Shown here one piece after another: positions 34,780 to 45,772 of a stretch of DNA of 64,000 nucleotides. Source of the stretch: Enchytraeus crypticus (taxonomy: Eukaryota > Annelida > Clitellata > Enchytraeida > Enchytraeidae); NCBI GenBank assembly GCA_905160935.1, contig CAJHZI010000414.1:247001-311000 (forward strand), given 5' to 3'. The notes beneath the pieces are model-generated. The model was not told the DNA's origin. It worked only from the letters and a program-made list of their open reading frames with translations, and did no database searches. The position numbers and the translations under genes are program-made. The stretch's first letter is position 1. Each line of letters opens with the position of its first letter.

Positions 34780-35744
34780 GTTTAACTTAATGTAATTTTT
34801 GTCCTAATTTAAAGTCAATTTAAGCTTAATTTGAAGTCAATTTAAGCTTAGTTTAAAGTCAATTTCGAATTTTTCAAGAACGGATTAGATTAGGCTATGT
34901 TATGTTTTAGTTTTGCAAACGTTCATTTTCTTACGCAGAACCCACAATCTGGAACTCTTTACCTGTTAATCTTCGCTCTTGTTTTTCTCTTTCAACATTC
35001 TCTAGCAAGCTTAAAACTTACCTTTTATTTAGATAGATTAGCTTAGTTTAGTTTAAAATACAGTTATTATGATTTGCTTAGTTTGGTTTAATTTTGATTT
35101 AATTGGATTATATTTGTTAAGTTTACATTTAGAGGTTTAGTTAGCTTAATTTTGTTAAAGTTTGCAGATTAGCTTATTTTAGCGTCAGTTAGGTTAAGTT
35201 AAATTGATGTAATGTTTAGTAAAACTAGATTTAGTTATATTAATATAATTTAGTTTAAAATAGTTTTAGATAGCTACGTTTAGCTTAAGCTAGTTTACAT
35301 TTGCTAGATTAGCCTAGTGAAGTTTTAAGTATAGGTTGTAGTTTAGTTTAAGTTGGTTTAAGTTACTTTAGTTTATTTCAAGCTAGGATAGATAGTTTGG
35401 CTGTATTTAGTTCTCTCTCTCTCTCTCTCTCTTACTCTCTACTGGCAGGTCCGTGGCATATAAAGCCTCCACCCTCCTCTGTCTTCTTCTCATGTTTAGT
35501 TAAGCTAGGTTTAGTTAGATTAGCTTAGTTTAGTTTACACTAGGGTTAGTTAGATTAAGCTTGTGTAGTATACGCTAGGCTTAGTTCTATGCTAGCCCTT
35601 CTTCTTCTTTAGTGCACTGCCAAATGGCAGGTTCAAGGTACATATTCATACTCAAAGTCTGTTCTTTCTCGCTCCATAAGAGCACTCTTTAGATCAACAA
35701 GTTAATCCCTTCACAAATTCTATGCCTTATCCATACCTTATGTA
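34780..35744. repeat. TTTAG/TTAGC-rich degenerate repeat block with SINE and LINE-A remnants
   Basis: Long stretch of words such as TTAGCTTAGTTTAG, TTAATTTGAAGTCAATTTAA and GCTAGATTAGC, similar to the block at 16540-16824. Embedded minus-strand LINE-A-type 3' ends lie at 35412-35492 and about 35603-35640, the latter continuing as an inverted head/tail SINE body towards 35830. Confidence 0.6.
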
Positions 35745-36085
35745 GCCTATAGCTTGGGAAATTTACGGCTTCTGAGGTGGTTTCCCGTTGCCTTCCTATG
35801 CTAGCTAAGTTTAGTTTAAACTAGGTTTGTTACATTAGTTTAGGTAAGCTTGCTTTGAGTGGATAAGCTTAGTTAAACTAGATTTAGTTTGATTAATTTA
35901 GTTTAGATTAAGTTGGGTTAAGTTACATTAGTTTAGTTTTAGCTAGGTATTGATAGATCAGCTTAGTTTAGTTTTACTAGATTTAGCTAGATTAGCAAAC
36001 TAAAAGCTAGATTTAAATAGATTACCTTAGTTTAGTTAGCTAAATTTAGTTCGATGAACTTAATTTATTTTACGTATAAACATTA
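35745..36085. repeat. 341-bp dispersed duplicate, TTTAG-rich, copy 2
   Basis: Same length and boundaries as 16484-16824, with only scattered substitutions. At this locus the shared segment is flanked on both sides by more TTTAG-type sequence and on the left by the rest of the head/tail SINE. This locus is therefore the better candidate for the source. Confidence 0.85.
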
Positions 36086-36289
36086 CTTTGGGTAAAGCTT
36101 GGTTTTGATAGATTAGCTTAATTCAGATTTTAGGTTAGGTTTTGTTTTCTGTATAATAGCTTAGTTTAGCCTATATGGTTTTATTTTTTAAATTACATTT
36201 TGGAACACGTTTAATCAGTTTATTCCTACCGGTGCGTCATTTTACTTTATAGGCGGGGTAAGTCTACAGATAAATCTGCTAATAAAGAC

Positions 36290-37173
36290 CAGACGTCGTG
36301 GAATTGTCGTCATTATTTTATCATCGACGTCTCCGTGGGCTCGTCAACGTGTCGTCTATGTATTCGCAGTCATCGAGCAGTCATCGTTTTGTCGGAGTCG
36401 TGTCGTCGTGGTGTCGCTTAATCGTATGGACGTTGTTGTCGGGTCGTCTGACTTGTCTCCGTCGTGTCGCGTCGTTGGGTCCTTGTCGTCTCCGTCCGTG
36501 TCGTAATCGTCGTGTCTTCGTCTTGCTATCATCGTCGTGTCTGTCGTGTCGTCGTCGTCGTGTGGTCGTGGTCAAATCGTCGTGTGGTCGTGGTCAAATC
36601 GTCGTCGTCGTCGTGTAATGGTTTGATCGTTGTCTCCGTCCTGTCGTCTCCATCATGTCGTCTCCGTCATGTCGTCTCCGTCATGTCGCGTCATTATGTC
36701 GCCTCCGTCATGTAGCGTCATTATGTCTTCCTCGTCTCCTTCCATGTCTTTATGTGACAACGTCGTGTCGTTGTTTTGTCGTCATCGGCTCCGTCGTGTA
36801 CTCGTCTTGCGTAATATTTTGTCTTGCCGATTCTTCTTGTCTGCGTCGTATACTCATCGTTTAAGTCCTGTCGCCGTTTTCTTCGTGTCGTCGTCGTTTA
36901 TCGTCTTGTAATATGACGTCGTCGTGTCTTCGTCGTTGTTTGGTCGTGGTCAGATCGTCGTCGATTCGTCGTCGTGTCGTTCAGTGTTGTCGTTGTCGTC
37001 GGGCCGTCGTCGGAGTTGTAGTGCCACGTCGTCGACGTCGCCTGCGTCGTGTCGTCGTCATGGAATTTTTTCGTCGAAGTCGTTCAGTCGTCTTCGTTTG
37101 GCGTCGTCGTTTGTCGTAGTCTTGCAGCGTCGTCTTGCCTCCGTTGTCTAAGCCGTGTCCTCATCTCTAGGCT
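36290..37173. repeat. TCG-rich degenerate repeat tract
   Basis: Built from GTCGTCGTC, GTCGTGTCGTC, TCGTCTCCGTCATGTCG and related words, with high CpG and strong G+T / C+A strand asymmetry. Flanks are AT-rich. The overlapping open frames (Ser/Arg/Val runs) exist on both strands and arise from the repeat. Confidence 0.8.
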
Positions 37174-37311
37174 GAAGCCAGTGGCGAAGTCGGTAAGATA
37201 CTCGACCGCGGATCAGTAGGCGCGGGTTCATATCCTGGGCTCGCCCGTCACTGACATTGCTTTAGTGAGGAAACTGACGTTAACCTTAGCTTTACCTTAG
37301 CTTAGCTTTAC
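37174..37311 (+). mobile_element. tRNA-derived SINE, family 1 (best copy)
   Basis: Head GCCAGTGGCGAAGTCGGTAA (A-box like TGGCNNAGTCGG), then ATACTCGACCGCGGATCAGT, B-box GCGGGTTCATATCCTGG, a body CGTCACTGACATTGCTTTAG and tail GAGGAAACTGACGTTAACCT ending CTTTACC. The head resembles the 5' half of a Leu/Ser-type tRNA. It is inserted inside the TCG-rich tract, so it is younger than that tract. Confidence 0.75.
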
Positions 37312-37920
37312 CGTGTCGTATCGTAATGTCAACGTCTTGCCTCGCCGTCTTAATCATATCGTCATCGTGTCGTGTTATTGTCGTGTCGCGGTGGTGTCAT
37401 GTCTTGGTAGTAGTTGGGCCGATAACGTGTCGTCATGGTGTCGTTGTCCTGTCGTCGCCGTAGTCTTGCCTCGTCGTAGTCGTGTCGTCGTATCGTTTGT
37501 GTCGACTTTCTGTGGTATCTTTGTCGTCAACGGGCCATCGTTGTGCCGTCGTCCTATCGCCGTCGTGCCGTCTTGATTATAGTAGTATAAGTAGTTTATA
37601 GTATATTTTGTATTGTAAGGTAGGTTTAGTTATGGTAGTTGATAGTAGCTTAATATAGGTTATATAATTTTATGTTATAATTTTATTTTAAATTAAATTA
37701 TTGGATCAATATAGGCATGCCGATTCGCCAAATGTCTTCGTGAATGGGTTAAGTCCTAAATCTGCTAATAAAAATGCTGAGTCGCGTCGTCGTTTTTTCA
37801 TCGTCGTCTCCATCGAGTTGTCGTCGGAGTGTCGTCTCATATTGTCGTCGTCGTGTCGGCGTCTTTTCTTCGTCGACGGGTCGTCGTCGTATCGTGCAAT
37901 GTTTACGTCGTCGTCAGTGG
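37312..37920. repeat. TCG-rich tract, continuation
   Basis: GTCGTGTCG-type words continue from 37312 to 37575 and again from 37775 to 37920, split by AT-rich DNA. The segment near 37757 (AAATCTGCTAATAAA) repeats the one at about 36271 that precedes the first tract, which suggests duplication of the whole unit with its flank. Confidence 0.7.
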
Positions 37921-38218
37921 TGTAGGCGTAAATAAATAATTGGGAGGACGCATAGATTAGTCGCGTAAGGCAAAATCTTCTCAAAATTGGTGCATGTTTT
38001 TGGGCCTTTTTTAAACTTGCTAACTGCCTAGTAGTATTTTTATTAACGCAATTAATATTTTTAACAAATATTTTAGATGCATTGAGTTTATAGGCCCATT
38101 TAGAAAGTAAAGTCAACTGAAATTTCCTACTTAATAGTTTTTATAATAATTGCAAAGGCAATAGGCCTATTAAAAGTATTTTACAAAGAATAAAGATTGT
38201 AAAATATGAAATACACAC

Positions 38219-38326
38219 CAGGGCGGCAATAGTTGCCTGGCTGATTTGCAATTGAGTCCTGAGAGATATTAGTTCCTGTTCCACTCTGCTACAGAGGTAT
38301 TCCGCGTCCAAAGGACTTGGTGAATT
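38219..38326 (-). CDS. IRAG: IRAG-like gene, exon 2 (coiled coil)
   Basis: Acceptor TTTGTATATTTACAG|AATTCA and donor GCCCTG|GTGTGT on the minus strand, 108 nt, phase 0 at both ends. It encodes NSPSPLDAEYLCSRVEQELI then SLRTQLQISQATIAAL. Hydrophobic residues at heptad-like positions (Leu, Val, Leu, Leu, Leu, Ile, Ile, Leu) predict a short coiled coil at the exon's 3' half that may continue into the helix of exon 3. No stop in frame; no ATG, so it is not visible to Met-based ORF searches. Confidence 0.7.
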
Positions 38327-40160
38327 CTGTAAATATACAAATGCTACTTAATTAATACTCATTCAACCTAATTTTCATCTTAATTTTTTCATTAGTTTTT
38401 GAGTCGTATGTCGTAAGCAAAATTGGTATATTTTTGTATAAAAGAACTTAATTCAAGGCTAAAATTTAGAGCAAGCGCAAAAGCATTTTATATTGTTCCA
38501 TTGACGATCAATAGATGAGCAGTTTGAAAACACGATTCATAGGTCACTGACCCTATGTCCTTCAGACCTATCAACACTGACGTTAAACTCAGTACTGGCC
38601 AAAGTCAACAGTAGCAAGGAATCCATTTTCTGCAGAATGTTATCTGAAATAAAATAGGCCGAAAGATTTTATAGGAATGTCAGAAGGAGTGTTATCGGTT
38701 CGTTGTAAAGCCTTCACATAATTTGGACTGGAAAAGCCTTACGGTAACACACGTTCTCTAGCTGATTCGTGTCCTATTGTAAACGTTTGTTAATATTGAA
38801 CTAATTCTATAGAATATTAGGTATTTATTGCCAGGGAAGTGGCATTGTAACGTTCGGTAAATGGATAGCCTTTTGAATTGCATCTAACTGTATGAAAACC
38901 ATTATATTGGGGTTAAGAAGAATAATTAAAGTTTTGAAAGTTAGTGAGCTTGAAAGAAGATTAAGTGTAACAGTAAAATAATGTGACTTGAATCCCCAAT
39001 ATGAGTGCACACTGGATTGAGAGAAAGAAGATAAGGGAAGATGGAAAGAGAGTGAGAGAGAAGAGAGTGCCGAAGATAGATAGAGAGAGAGAAAGAGTGA
39101 AATATGTTTTATTTTCACTAAATTTCGCAGAATAATAACATAAATGAACATAGGACAAAAATTACAAGTGAATTAAACATTATCAATATCAAAATAATAA
39201 GTGCAATAATTCTAGAAAGTACAAAAATGTGCATAAAAATTGAATAAAAACTTGGATATCAAAGATGACGCAAAGCGGCCTATATAGTTGAACACCCAAT
39301 TTTTATTCTAAATTTCAAATATACAGTAGTTTTCCAATTATAGACTTCGAGAGTAGATAGATTATTCTATGGTATTTCCTGAAATTCCAAACACAATGAA
39401 GCTAGAATTTCATATTGTAGGTTATGCTTGTGTGCTACCATTGCCTATCGATGCAATAATTTGTAATTAACTGATGGCTTGAGCTACAATTCAATTCCAT
39501 AGACGAGAACAGCAAGCCTAACGACAAACAGACGGAAAAATGCATTCCATTCAATAAATGCATTTATCATAATAGAAGACATAATACATATAGGTATTAT
39601 CTTCTATAATTATAATTTATGGTAATTAATTTATAGCAATAGTGGAAGAGAAAAAATTCTCTGGAATTATGTCTCTCTCACTCCCTCTTTCTCTGTGTGT
39701 GTCTCTCCCACTTTCTGTCTCGCCATCGTACTATCTTCTATCTGTTTTCTATCTGACTATCTTTTTCGGCCTTCTAAATTAAACCTCCAAATGGAATCTA
39801 CATTTACGTAAGGAAGCACTTTTTGTTATCTACATCTTTTACAATTCTTAATAGGATATGAATCAATACGTAGATATATGTGTGTAGGGCCTATAGCGTA
39901 CAATTTCTTCAATGAAATGTTTGAATTTTTGCAAGAAAATTTTCAGAGCTTATTATTCAGATACCACGCCTATAATTGATTTTTGGCGTATAAGATTCAC
40001 AGTTGGCTACATGCATGCTTTAAGCAGCAGACTTCTGATAGATTGGTACCTGGTCTTAGTCTAGTTCTCTACTATTTCTATTTTAATCTAATGATTTAAC
40101 GCTGTAAAGCTCAGTTTCTCGTTGATTTTCGCATCACTAGAGTTGATGATAATAATAATA
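38327..40160. other. Intron, nothing recognised
   Basis: AT-rich. A partial family 1 SINE tail (GACGTTAAACTCAGTACTG) lies near 38579. A GA/CT-rich stretch lies at 39040-39100. No exon signals supported. Confidence 0.45.
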
Positions 40161-40164
40161 AAGG

Positions 40165-40235
40165 TTTAACGTCCGTTTTCTCATACAGTGATGATGTCGG
40201 AGACGTCAGATCTGATACTGTCAGTGATGGTTCGA
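40165..40235 (+). repeat. Dispersed repeat D fragment
   Basis: AAGGTTTAACGTCCGTTTTC preceded by a short AAT array, then GATGTCGGAGACGTCAGATC. It matches 43435 onward and, on the other strand, 5395-5540. The region between 40236 and 41450 holds nothing further except a perfect short direct repeat GGTTCTTGATAAATCGATTC near 40669/40701. Confidence 0.5.
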
Positions 40236-41450
40236 TTTGGATTCAATCTAATAGCCTCCTGCTTGGGCAATTTGAAGAAAGCCCACTAGAAACTCGGCTC
40301 TCGAATCGATATGATGTTATGTTATGTTATCAATGCTCCAGCAGATGCACCTGAACCTTCGTTATTTTATGTTGTCCTGAATTTAATTAATTCCTATCGC
40401 TGGATAACTAATTAAGTTGACTTGACGTCTGAAATAAGGCTCTATCATAAAAAAGCGTTTGATTTTTACGTCTGCATAAATATCCTGCTACCATACATAA
40501 GCTGTCCATTTGCTAGACTTCTATCTGACGTAATTCAGTCGAGTGTTCAGTAAAATGACAGGTCTACAATATTAATTCCTACATCGGCATACTACACTGT
40601 ATTTGCTTTAACGTTCATCTACGTGAAATATAAGCCTTAGCTAAGCTTGGAATTAAAACTTCCTGCTTCAGTTCTTGATAAATCGATTCTTATGACTCCC
40701 GGTTCTTGATAAATCGATTCTTATGACTTCCGTTATAAACGACAGACCTATTATTAGTTGTATAGGGCTAACAACTTAGTAACAAGGTTAAAACAGCAAA
40801 TATACACTAAACCTTTATACAAAACGTTAAATGTGATAGAAATTATCTGGCCTACATACATTACAACACAGAGTATAATTCATCTAGACATCAGAATTAT
40901 ATATTTAATTAAGCTATTCGATATTACTCTTAAATAAATTTTACGGTCATAATGTAATGGCTGTTTTCCTTTTTCTGACAGAAGTCAGAAAAGAACTATG
41001 CAAGCATAAATCCTGCTTTAACTGGATTCTTACAGTTCTCGAAACTCACCGAAAAGATAATCGCAACTGAAAGCAAGCTAAGAATCAGCAGGTTAGCCGT
41101 TAATGGGTAATGTAAGAGTCAGTGTTTATCAGACACTACGTCTGTTTGTGACGAAGGTAGAGGCGAAATGTGTAATCTGAAAACAAATTTGTGGGGGGGG
41201 GGGACTGCACATTGATTTTGTAAGAATGTAATTATGACATTGCCTCATTCAGCATGTACTTTGAGAAATTTTAAAAATGACAAGAGGTTTTTAAATAAGC
41301 AAAACGAACGAATTGGCATACAAATGAATGAATGAAAGAACGAATGATATGAATTAATGAGAAGTATTGAATGCATGATCGTTTAAAATAAGTAAAATAA
41401 ATGATTATTTCACTTGTTAGCATTGGGGATTATTTGGAAATTCTCTAGTA

Positions 41451-42396
41451 TTATCTGAAATTTACGTCATTAGAGAATGTCTATCCGTATCACAACCCTG
41501 GTTAAACTTGGAATTAAGGGAAGATGATAATGATGATGATGGGAAAAGGAGGTGGGAGGGAAAAAATCCATGACGAATGAAATTCAATAGTCTAAATAGG
41601 CTAAAAGCTGACTAAGCAACCCCCCCTCTCACATCCATCTGTAAAATTCAGTCGATCCCGGTGGATGCAGAGCCCGAGAGAGCAGCTAATTACAACCAGA
41701 TCACCCATTTCTATAAACTATTACTTTCTCGTGTTGTGTCCGGGAAACTAAAGACTAGAGCAATCGTTAGCTGCACGTGTCGTAGAGGCGACTAAGCAAG
41801 AGCTAAAGAAGGCAACAGGAAAACCACTCAAAAGTCGTATTTTTATAGCGCTTTAGGCTGCATAAGGTAAGACAGGATTAACTTGCTGATCTATGGAGTA
41901 CTCTTTATGGAGCGTGTGGATGTTTATCTGAAATTTACGTCATTAGAGAATGTCTATCCGTATCACAACCCTGGTTAAACTTGGAATTAAGGGAAGATGA
42001 TAATGATGATGATGGGAAAAGGAGGTGGGAGGGAAAAAATCCATGACGAATGAAATTCAATAGTCTAAATAGGCTAAAAGCTGACTAAGCAACCCCCCCT
42101 CTCACATCCATCTGTAAAATTCAGTCGATCCCGGTGGATGCAGAGCCCGAGAGAGCAGCTAATTACAACCAGATCACCCATTTCTATAAACTATTACTTT
42201 CTCGTGTTGTGTCCGGGAAACTAAAGACTAGAGCAATCGTTAGCTGCACGTGTCGTAGAGGCGACTAAGCAAGAGCTAAAGAAGGCAACAGGAAAACCAC
42301 TCAAAAGTCGTATTTTTATAGCGCTTTAGGCTGCATAAGGTAAGACAGGATTAACTTGCTGATCTATGGAGTACTCTTTATGGAGCGTGTGGGAAG
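41451..42396. repeat. Exact tandem duplication, 473-bp unit, two copies
   Basis: Bases 41451-41923 and 41924-42396 match at every position I compared, apart from the last few bases at the end of the unit. The unit begins TTATCTGAAATTTACGTCAT and contains a LINE-B-type tail (CTGGTTAAACTTGGAATTAA then GATGATGAT) followed by the head and body of a head/tail SINE. It is either a very recent duplication or an assembly artefact. Confidence 0.95.
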
Positions 42397-42460
42397 ACTC
42401 TGCTATATGTGCCTTGGACTTTTCACTTGGCAGGACACTAAAGATAATTTTTCAAGTAAA
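41740..42460 (+). mobile_element. Head/tail SINE, LINE-A tail type (within the duplication)
   Basis: TGTTGTGTCCGGGAAACTAA, TGCACGTGTCGTAGAGGCGA, AAGGCAACAGGAAAACCACT, AAAAGTCGTATTTTTATAGC, TTAACTTGCTGATCTATGGA. After the second duplicate copy the true 3' end follows (TGTGCCTTGGACTTTTCACT, then TGGCAGGACACTAAAGA). The first copy lacks that 3' end because the duplication breakpoint cuts it. Confidence 0.6.
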
Positions 42461-42849
42461 CGAAGCCCTTCTTATTCTGGCGGAAGGGCCAGAGACTGCT
42501 GTTATACCCATAAGGAAGAAAGACACGCTAATATTTGTACGGTCACTCGATGAACAGTTGCGGTTAAGGAGGAATTCCAATACAAACACGAAACTTAATC
42601 GTCGTACAAAAATGTATTTTTAATCAATTACGAGTAACCTGTACCAGTTGCTTATAATGGCTGATATACAGTGTAGAGTTTTAGACGATGCGTGAAATGA
42701 ATTGATAGTGAATATGATAAAAGAATATAATAGCTGCTACAATTAATTAGTCAACAACTTAATTAATCAATTAATCGACTAGTTAATCAACAGGTTAACT
42801 AAAGGAAAGATATTGGCTTTATTATAAACAAAGATCTGTTTTTACACAA

Positions 42850-42907
42850 GCACCAACAACAACAATTAGAGTGCTACTTACGTCAGTGACAACATCGACC
42901 ACTACGT
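42850..42907 (+). repeat. Dispersed repeat E, partial
   Basis: CCAACAACAACAATTAGAGT, then ACGTCAGTGACAACATCGAC; same block as at 893 and 21070. Confidence 0.5.
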
Positions 42908-43254
42908 GGTATTATTAATAAAGGTAGCGCACACTTAAAGTTCGTGAGTTCGTGATCGGACAAAAAATAGCCGTCAAGAAATGTGTGTGGTTTTCTGCAT
43001 TCATTGCTTACGCAAAGCAATCAAAGGGTTTCTGCCACAGGGAAGATAGTGCAGTCTGGGATGTTCTATTAAGTATCGCCGACACTACAAAACGATTTTA
43101 AGTGTGCTCGTCTTGTACAGTCTGTTTCATTGATTTCTACTTTCTCGCAGATTTTTCTGCGCAGTCACGGTGTTACAGTGCAATGTATCACGCATGTAGA
43201 ATTGTGCCAAAACATCAAGTACAATCCTATGTGTGTATGTGTATATATGTGTAG

Positions 43255-43327
43255 AATTGTATATACATGTACATATATATACAGTGTATATATGTATGTA
43301 TATAATGTTATATATATATTATATATA

Positions 43328-43365
<38 letters not shown>

Positions 43366-43530
43366 GCCTATGTATGTATAATTTATGCGAGTATACATGC
43401 ATGTTATATGTAATAATAATAAATAATAATAATAAAGGTTTAACGTCCGTTTCCTCATACAAAGGTGCAAAAAGACACCCCGCCTCGGGCACCCCGGCGG
43501 TGTGTCTAGCAAATTTCAAACGTAAACTTC
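43255..43530. repeat. (TA)n tract and dispersed repeat D
   Basis: TA/TGTA-rich sequence at 43255-43405 with a pure (TA)n at about 43330-43360. Then an AATAAT array and AAAGGTTTAACGTCCGTTTC with a GC-rich body (CACCCCGCCTCGGGCACCCC). This is the longest right-hand part of repeat D in the window. Confidence 0.6.
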
Positions 43531-43859
43531 TGCTAGGCCGTATTTTAGCCAAATCTCATTTATTCAACCATATTTCATCCATTTTTTCATTTTACGCGAT
43601 AATTCGCTTCAGCCGAAAATCAGTTGAAAAGGTTCCACTCTGCCACATTTACTCAAAAACTACGGCTGAGGGATTTAGTCCTACTTGAGTCTGGCTGACT
43701 TTAAAAGAAGCTACAAAATCGGTGTTAGCGTCAGTTTCACCTCTCGAAAGAGATTACTTTTAAAATTACTTGCTTTCTGACTTAAACCTCTGACGACCTT
43801 GTGTATGTCAGTTTGAGCATTACTGAATAAAATATCTCGCACTAAAAAAAAGTTTCAAG

Positions 43860-44335
43860 AAAGTCACACGACGATTAAGATTGTTAGGACTTTAGTGTGG
43901 ACCACGCTACTGTACGGTTGTGAAATATGGACGTTAAAAAAGAGAATATTGGAAAATTAGACGCTTTCAAAAGTGGCTATGGAGATGAATGGAGAATATC
44001 AAATGGACAGAAAAAAATACGAGCGCAGAAGTGCTAAGTAGTTTTGACATCAATAGACAATTGATAGATATCAGAAGGAATAGAAAGAAGAACTGGATAT
44101 GAACCTCGTCATATACTGCGAGGGAATGGTTTGTAGAAAGAGGTAACTGAGAGAACAACGAAAGGAAAAAATGTTAGAGGAACACCTAGGCTAAGTATGT
44201 TGGATGATTTTATAACTAATTCATATGTTGATATGAAGAGAGCGGTAGAGGATAGTAATATGTGGAGGATTTATATGCCATAGACCTGCCAATAGGCAGT
44301 GCACAAAGAGAGAGAAAGAGAGAGAGAGAGGTATC
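43860..44335 (+). pseudogene. LINE-A ORF2 C-terminal fragment (longest copy)
   Basis: Partly open, frameshifted reading: RLLGLVWTTLLYGCEIWTLK near 43880-43940, the MW-RM-type segment near 43970, and MLDDFITNSYVDMKRAVEDS near 44200-44255. The 3' end is GACCTGCCAATAGGCAGTGC then (GA)n. LVW..LLYGCE.WTL is the conserved stretch just C-terminal of the RT domain in many LINE polyproteins. Multiple stops; dead element. Confidence 0.7.
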
Positions 44336-44785
44336 TCGCACACATATGTATAATCGTAGTTGCTTCAGAGTTTTCAATGCACTGCTGAAACTCGCTGTGA
44401 CTTTTTAAAGAAAGCCCGAGTACCGTTATTTGTGTAGCAAGACCACTGAAAACTCACACCATCATTTTGTATAACTTTTGATATTATAAGTATTGTTTAG
44501 TATATTATAAATAGTTATATGGACACATCATTTCTATATAAAGAAGTTTACAAGGCAGAGTTTTCAAAAAATGTTGATATATTGAGCAGACGCAACGAAT
44601 TCAATTTTCAGTAAATCAAAGTAATAATTAATAATTCATCAGGCCTACTGTTCATTAATCGACGCCTCGCAATTACAGCATACAGTCGAACAGGCTCTTG
44701 TTTGACCGATTGCCTACAGACAATCGATACGCAAAATCTAAACAAAAAGTAGACACTAAGTTTCCAAGATTATGATTAGATAGGA
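44336..44785. other. Intronic DNA, nothing recognised
   Basis: AT-rich sequence between two same-strand LINE-A fragments. Confidence 0.4.
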
Positions 44786-44789
44786 TTAT

Positions 44790-44975
44790 TGGACTAATAG
44801 GACTAATAAAGGCAGAAGCAAGCCGAGATTAGGAATGTTTGATGAATTAAAGATCCATTCACATGTGGACATGAAGAGGAAAGTGGAAGACAGAGAAGAG
44901 TGGAGGCATTATATGCCATGGACCTACCAGTAGGCAGGCACTCAACAGAGAGAGAGAGAGAGAGAGAGAGATATT
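44790..44975 (+). mobile_element. LINE-A 3' end fragment with (GA)n tail
   Basis: AAGCCGAGATTAGGAATGTT, GAAGAGGAAAGTGGAAGACA, GAGAAGAGTGGAGGCATTAT, CCATGGACCTACCAGTAGGC then CACTCAACAGAGAGAG. Confidence 0.65.
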
Positions 44976-45359
44976 GAGAGAGAGGGTTACTGGAGCTGTT
45001 AACCTTATCGTTGAATTAATGATGGTTATCAACGGTGGTCTACTAGGCTGATATTCTGTGGCAGTTTCGTTAATCAAGAATTGTTCTAACGTGCGATAAC
45101 AGAATAAGCTTTTGAAATATATTTTAACGTAGAGCGATTGAGGGACGTAACATTGTTTTGAAAGTAGCATTTTCCGAAAACAAAATTACACTAGGCCTAC
45201 TATTCGCTTGGTAGATATTGATCTATCGTTAAAGCTAACAACCGCACCCGTCTGTACTCATTAGTAATAACTACTGTTGAATGATGCACTTGCTGAACAA
45301 TTCTCCTGCAAGCATATCATTCAACCCGAGAAAATCATTCTGCAGTAAACCTGGTTTAC

Positions 45360-45535
45360 TGCAATCTCACTATAATCATAGTATAATCTTACTGTAATTA
45401 TACTGTGGTCATACTGTAATTTTACTGTAATCATACTGTAGTCATACTGTAATCATACTGTAATCATACTGTAAGCACATTGTAATCATACTGTTATCAT
45501 AATATTATCATAATGTTATCATACTGTCAGCCTAA
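45360..45535. repeat. 11-bp minisatellite, unit CATACTGTAAT
   Basis: About fifteen imperfect copies, with variants CATACTGTAGT and CATAATGTTAT. Confidence 0.9.
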
Positions 45536-45644
45536 TACACTCTGACGATGTTAGTATCATTTTTAGTGAATAAATTATATCTTATGATAATTAATTATTA
45601 TAATTTTTATCGTTTTAAGACAACAATTATTTTAGACCGTTGGA

Positions 45645-45772
45645 GCCAGTGGCGATGTCGGTAAGATATCCGACAACGGATCAGTGTGAGTAGGCTCAAA
45701 TCCTGAGCTCTCCTGTTACTGATATCGCTTTCGAGAGATGAAACTAACGGTGACATTGACCGTACAGCTTTA
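45645..45772 (+). mobile_element. tRNA-derived SINE, family 1
   Basis: GCCAGTGGCGATGTCGGTAA, CCGACAACGGATCAGTGTGA, B-box AGGCTCAAATCCTGAGC, then TTTCGAGAGATGAAACTAAC. Co-linear with the copy at 37174. Confidence 0.7.

Noticed and set aside
34780-36180. Telomere-like repeat suggested by TTTAGG/TTAGTTTAG words
   Set aside because: The words are irregular and do not form a uniform hexamer array. Degenerate interspersed block, not telomeric.
36298-37576. Cluster of Ser/Arg/Val-rich plus ORFs and a Thr/Arg-rich minus ORF
   Set aside because: They arise from the TCG-rich repeat on both strands. No splice context and no domain.
38542-38632. Minus-strand exon-like frame MDSLLLLTLASTEFNV
   Set aside because: Its second half is the family 1 SINE tail (GAGTTTAACGTCAGTG), so the frame is repeat-derived.
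41050-41066. 17-nt minus-strand microexon with strong acceptor and GTGAGT donor
   Set aside because: Length 17 breaks the phase between exons 1 and 2, both of which fit directly. Probably a decoy.
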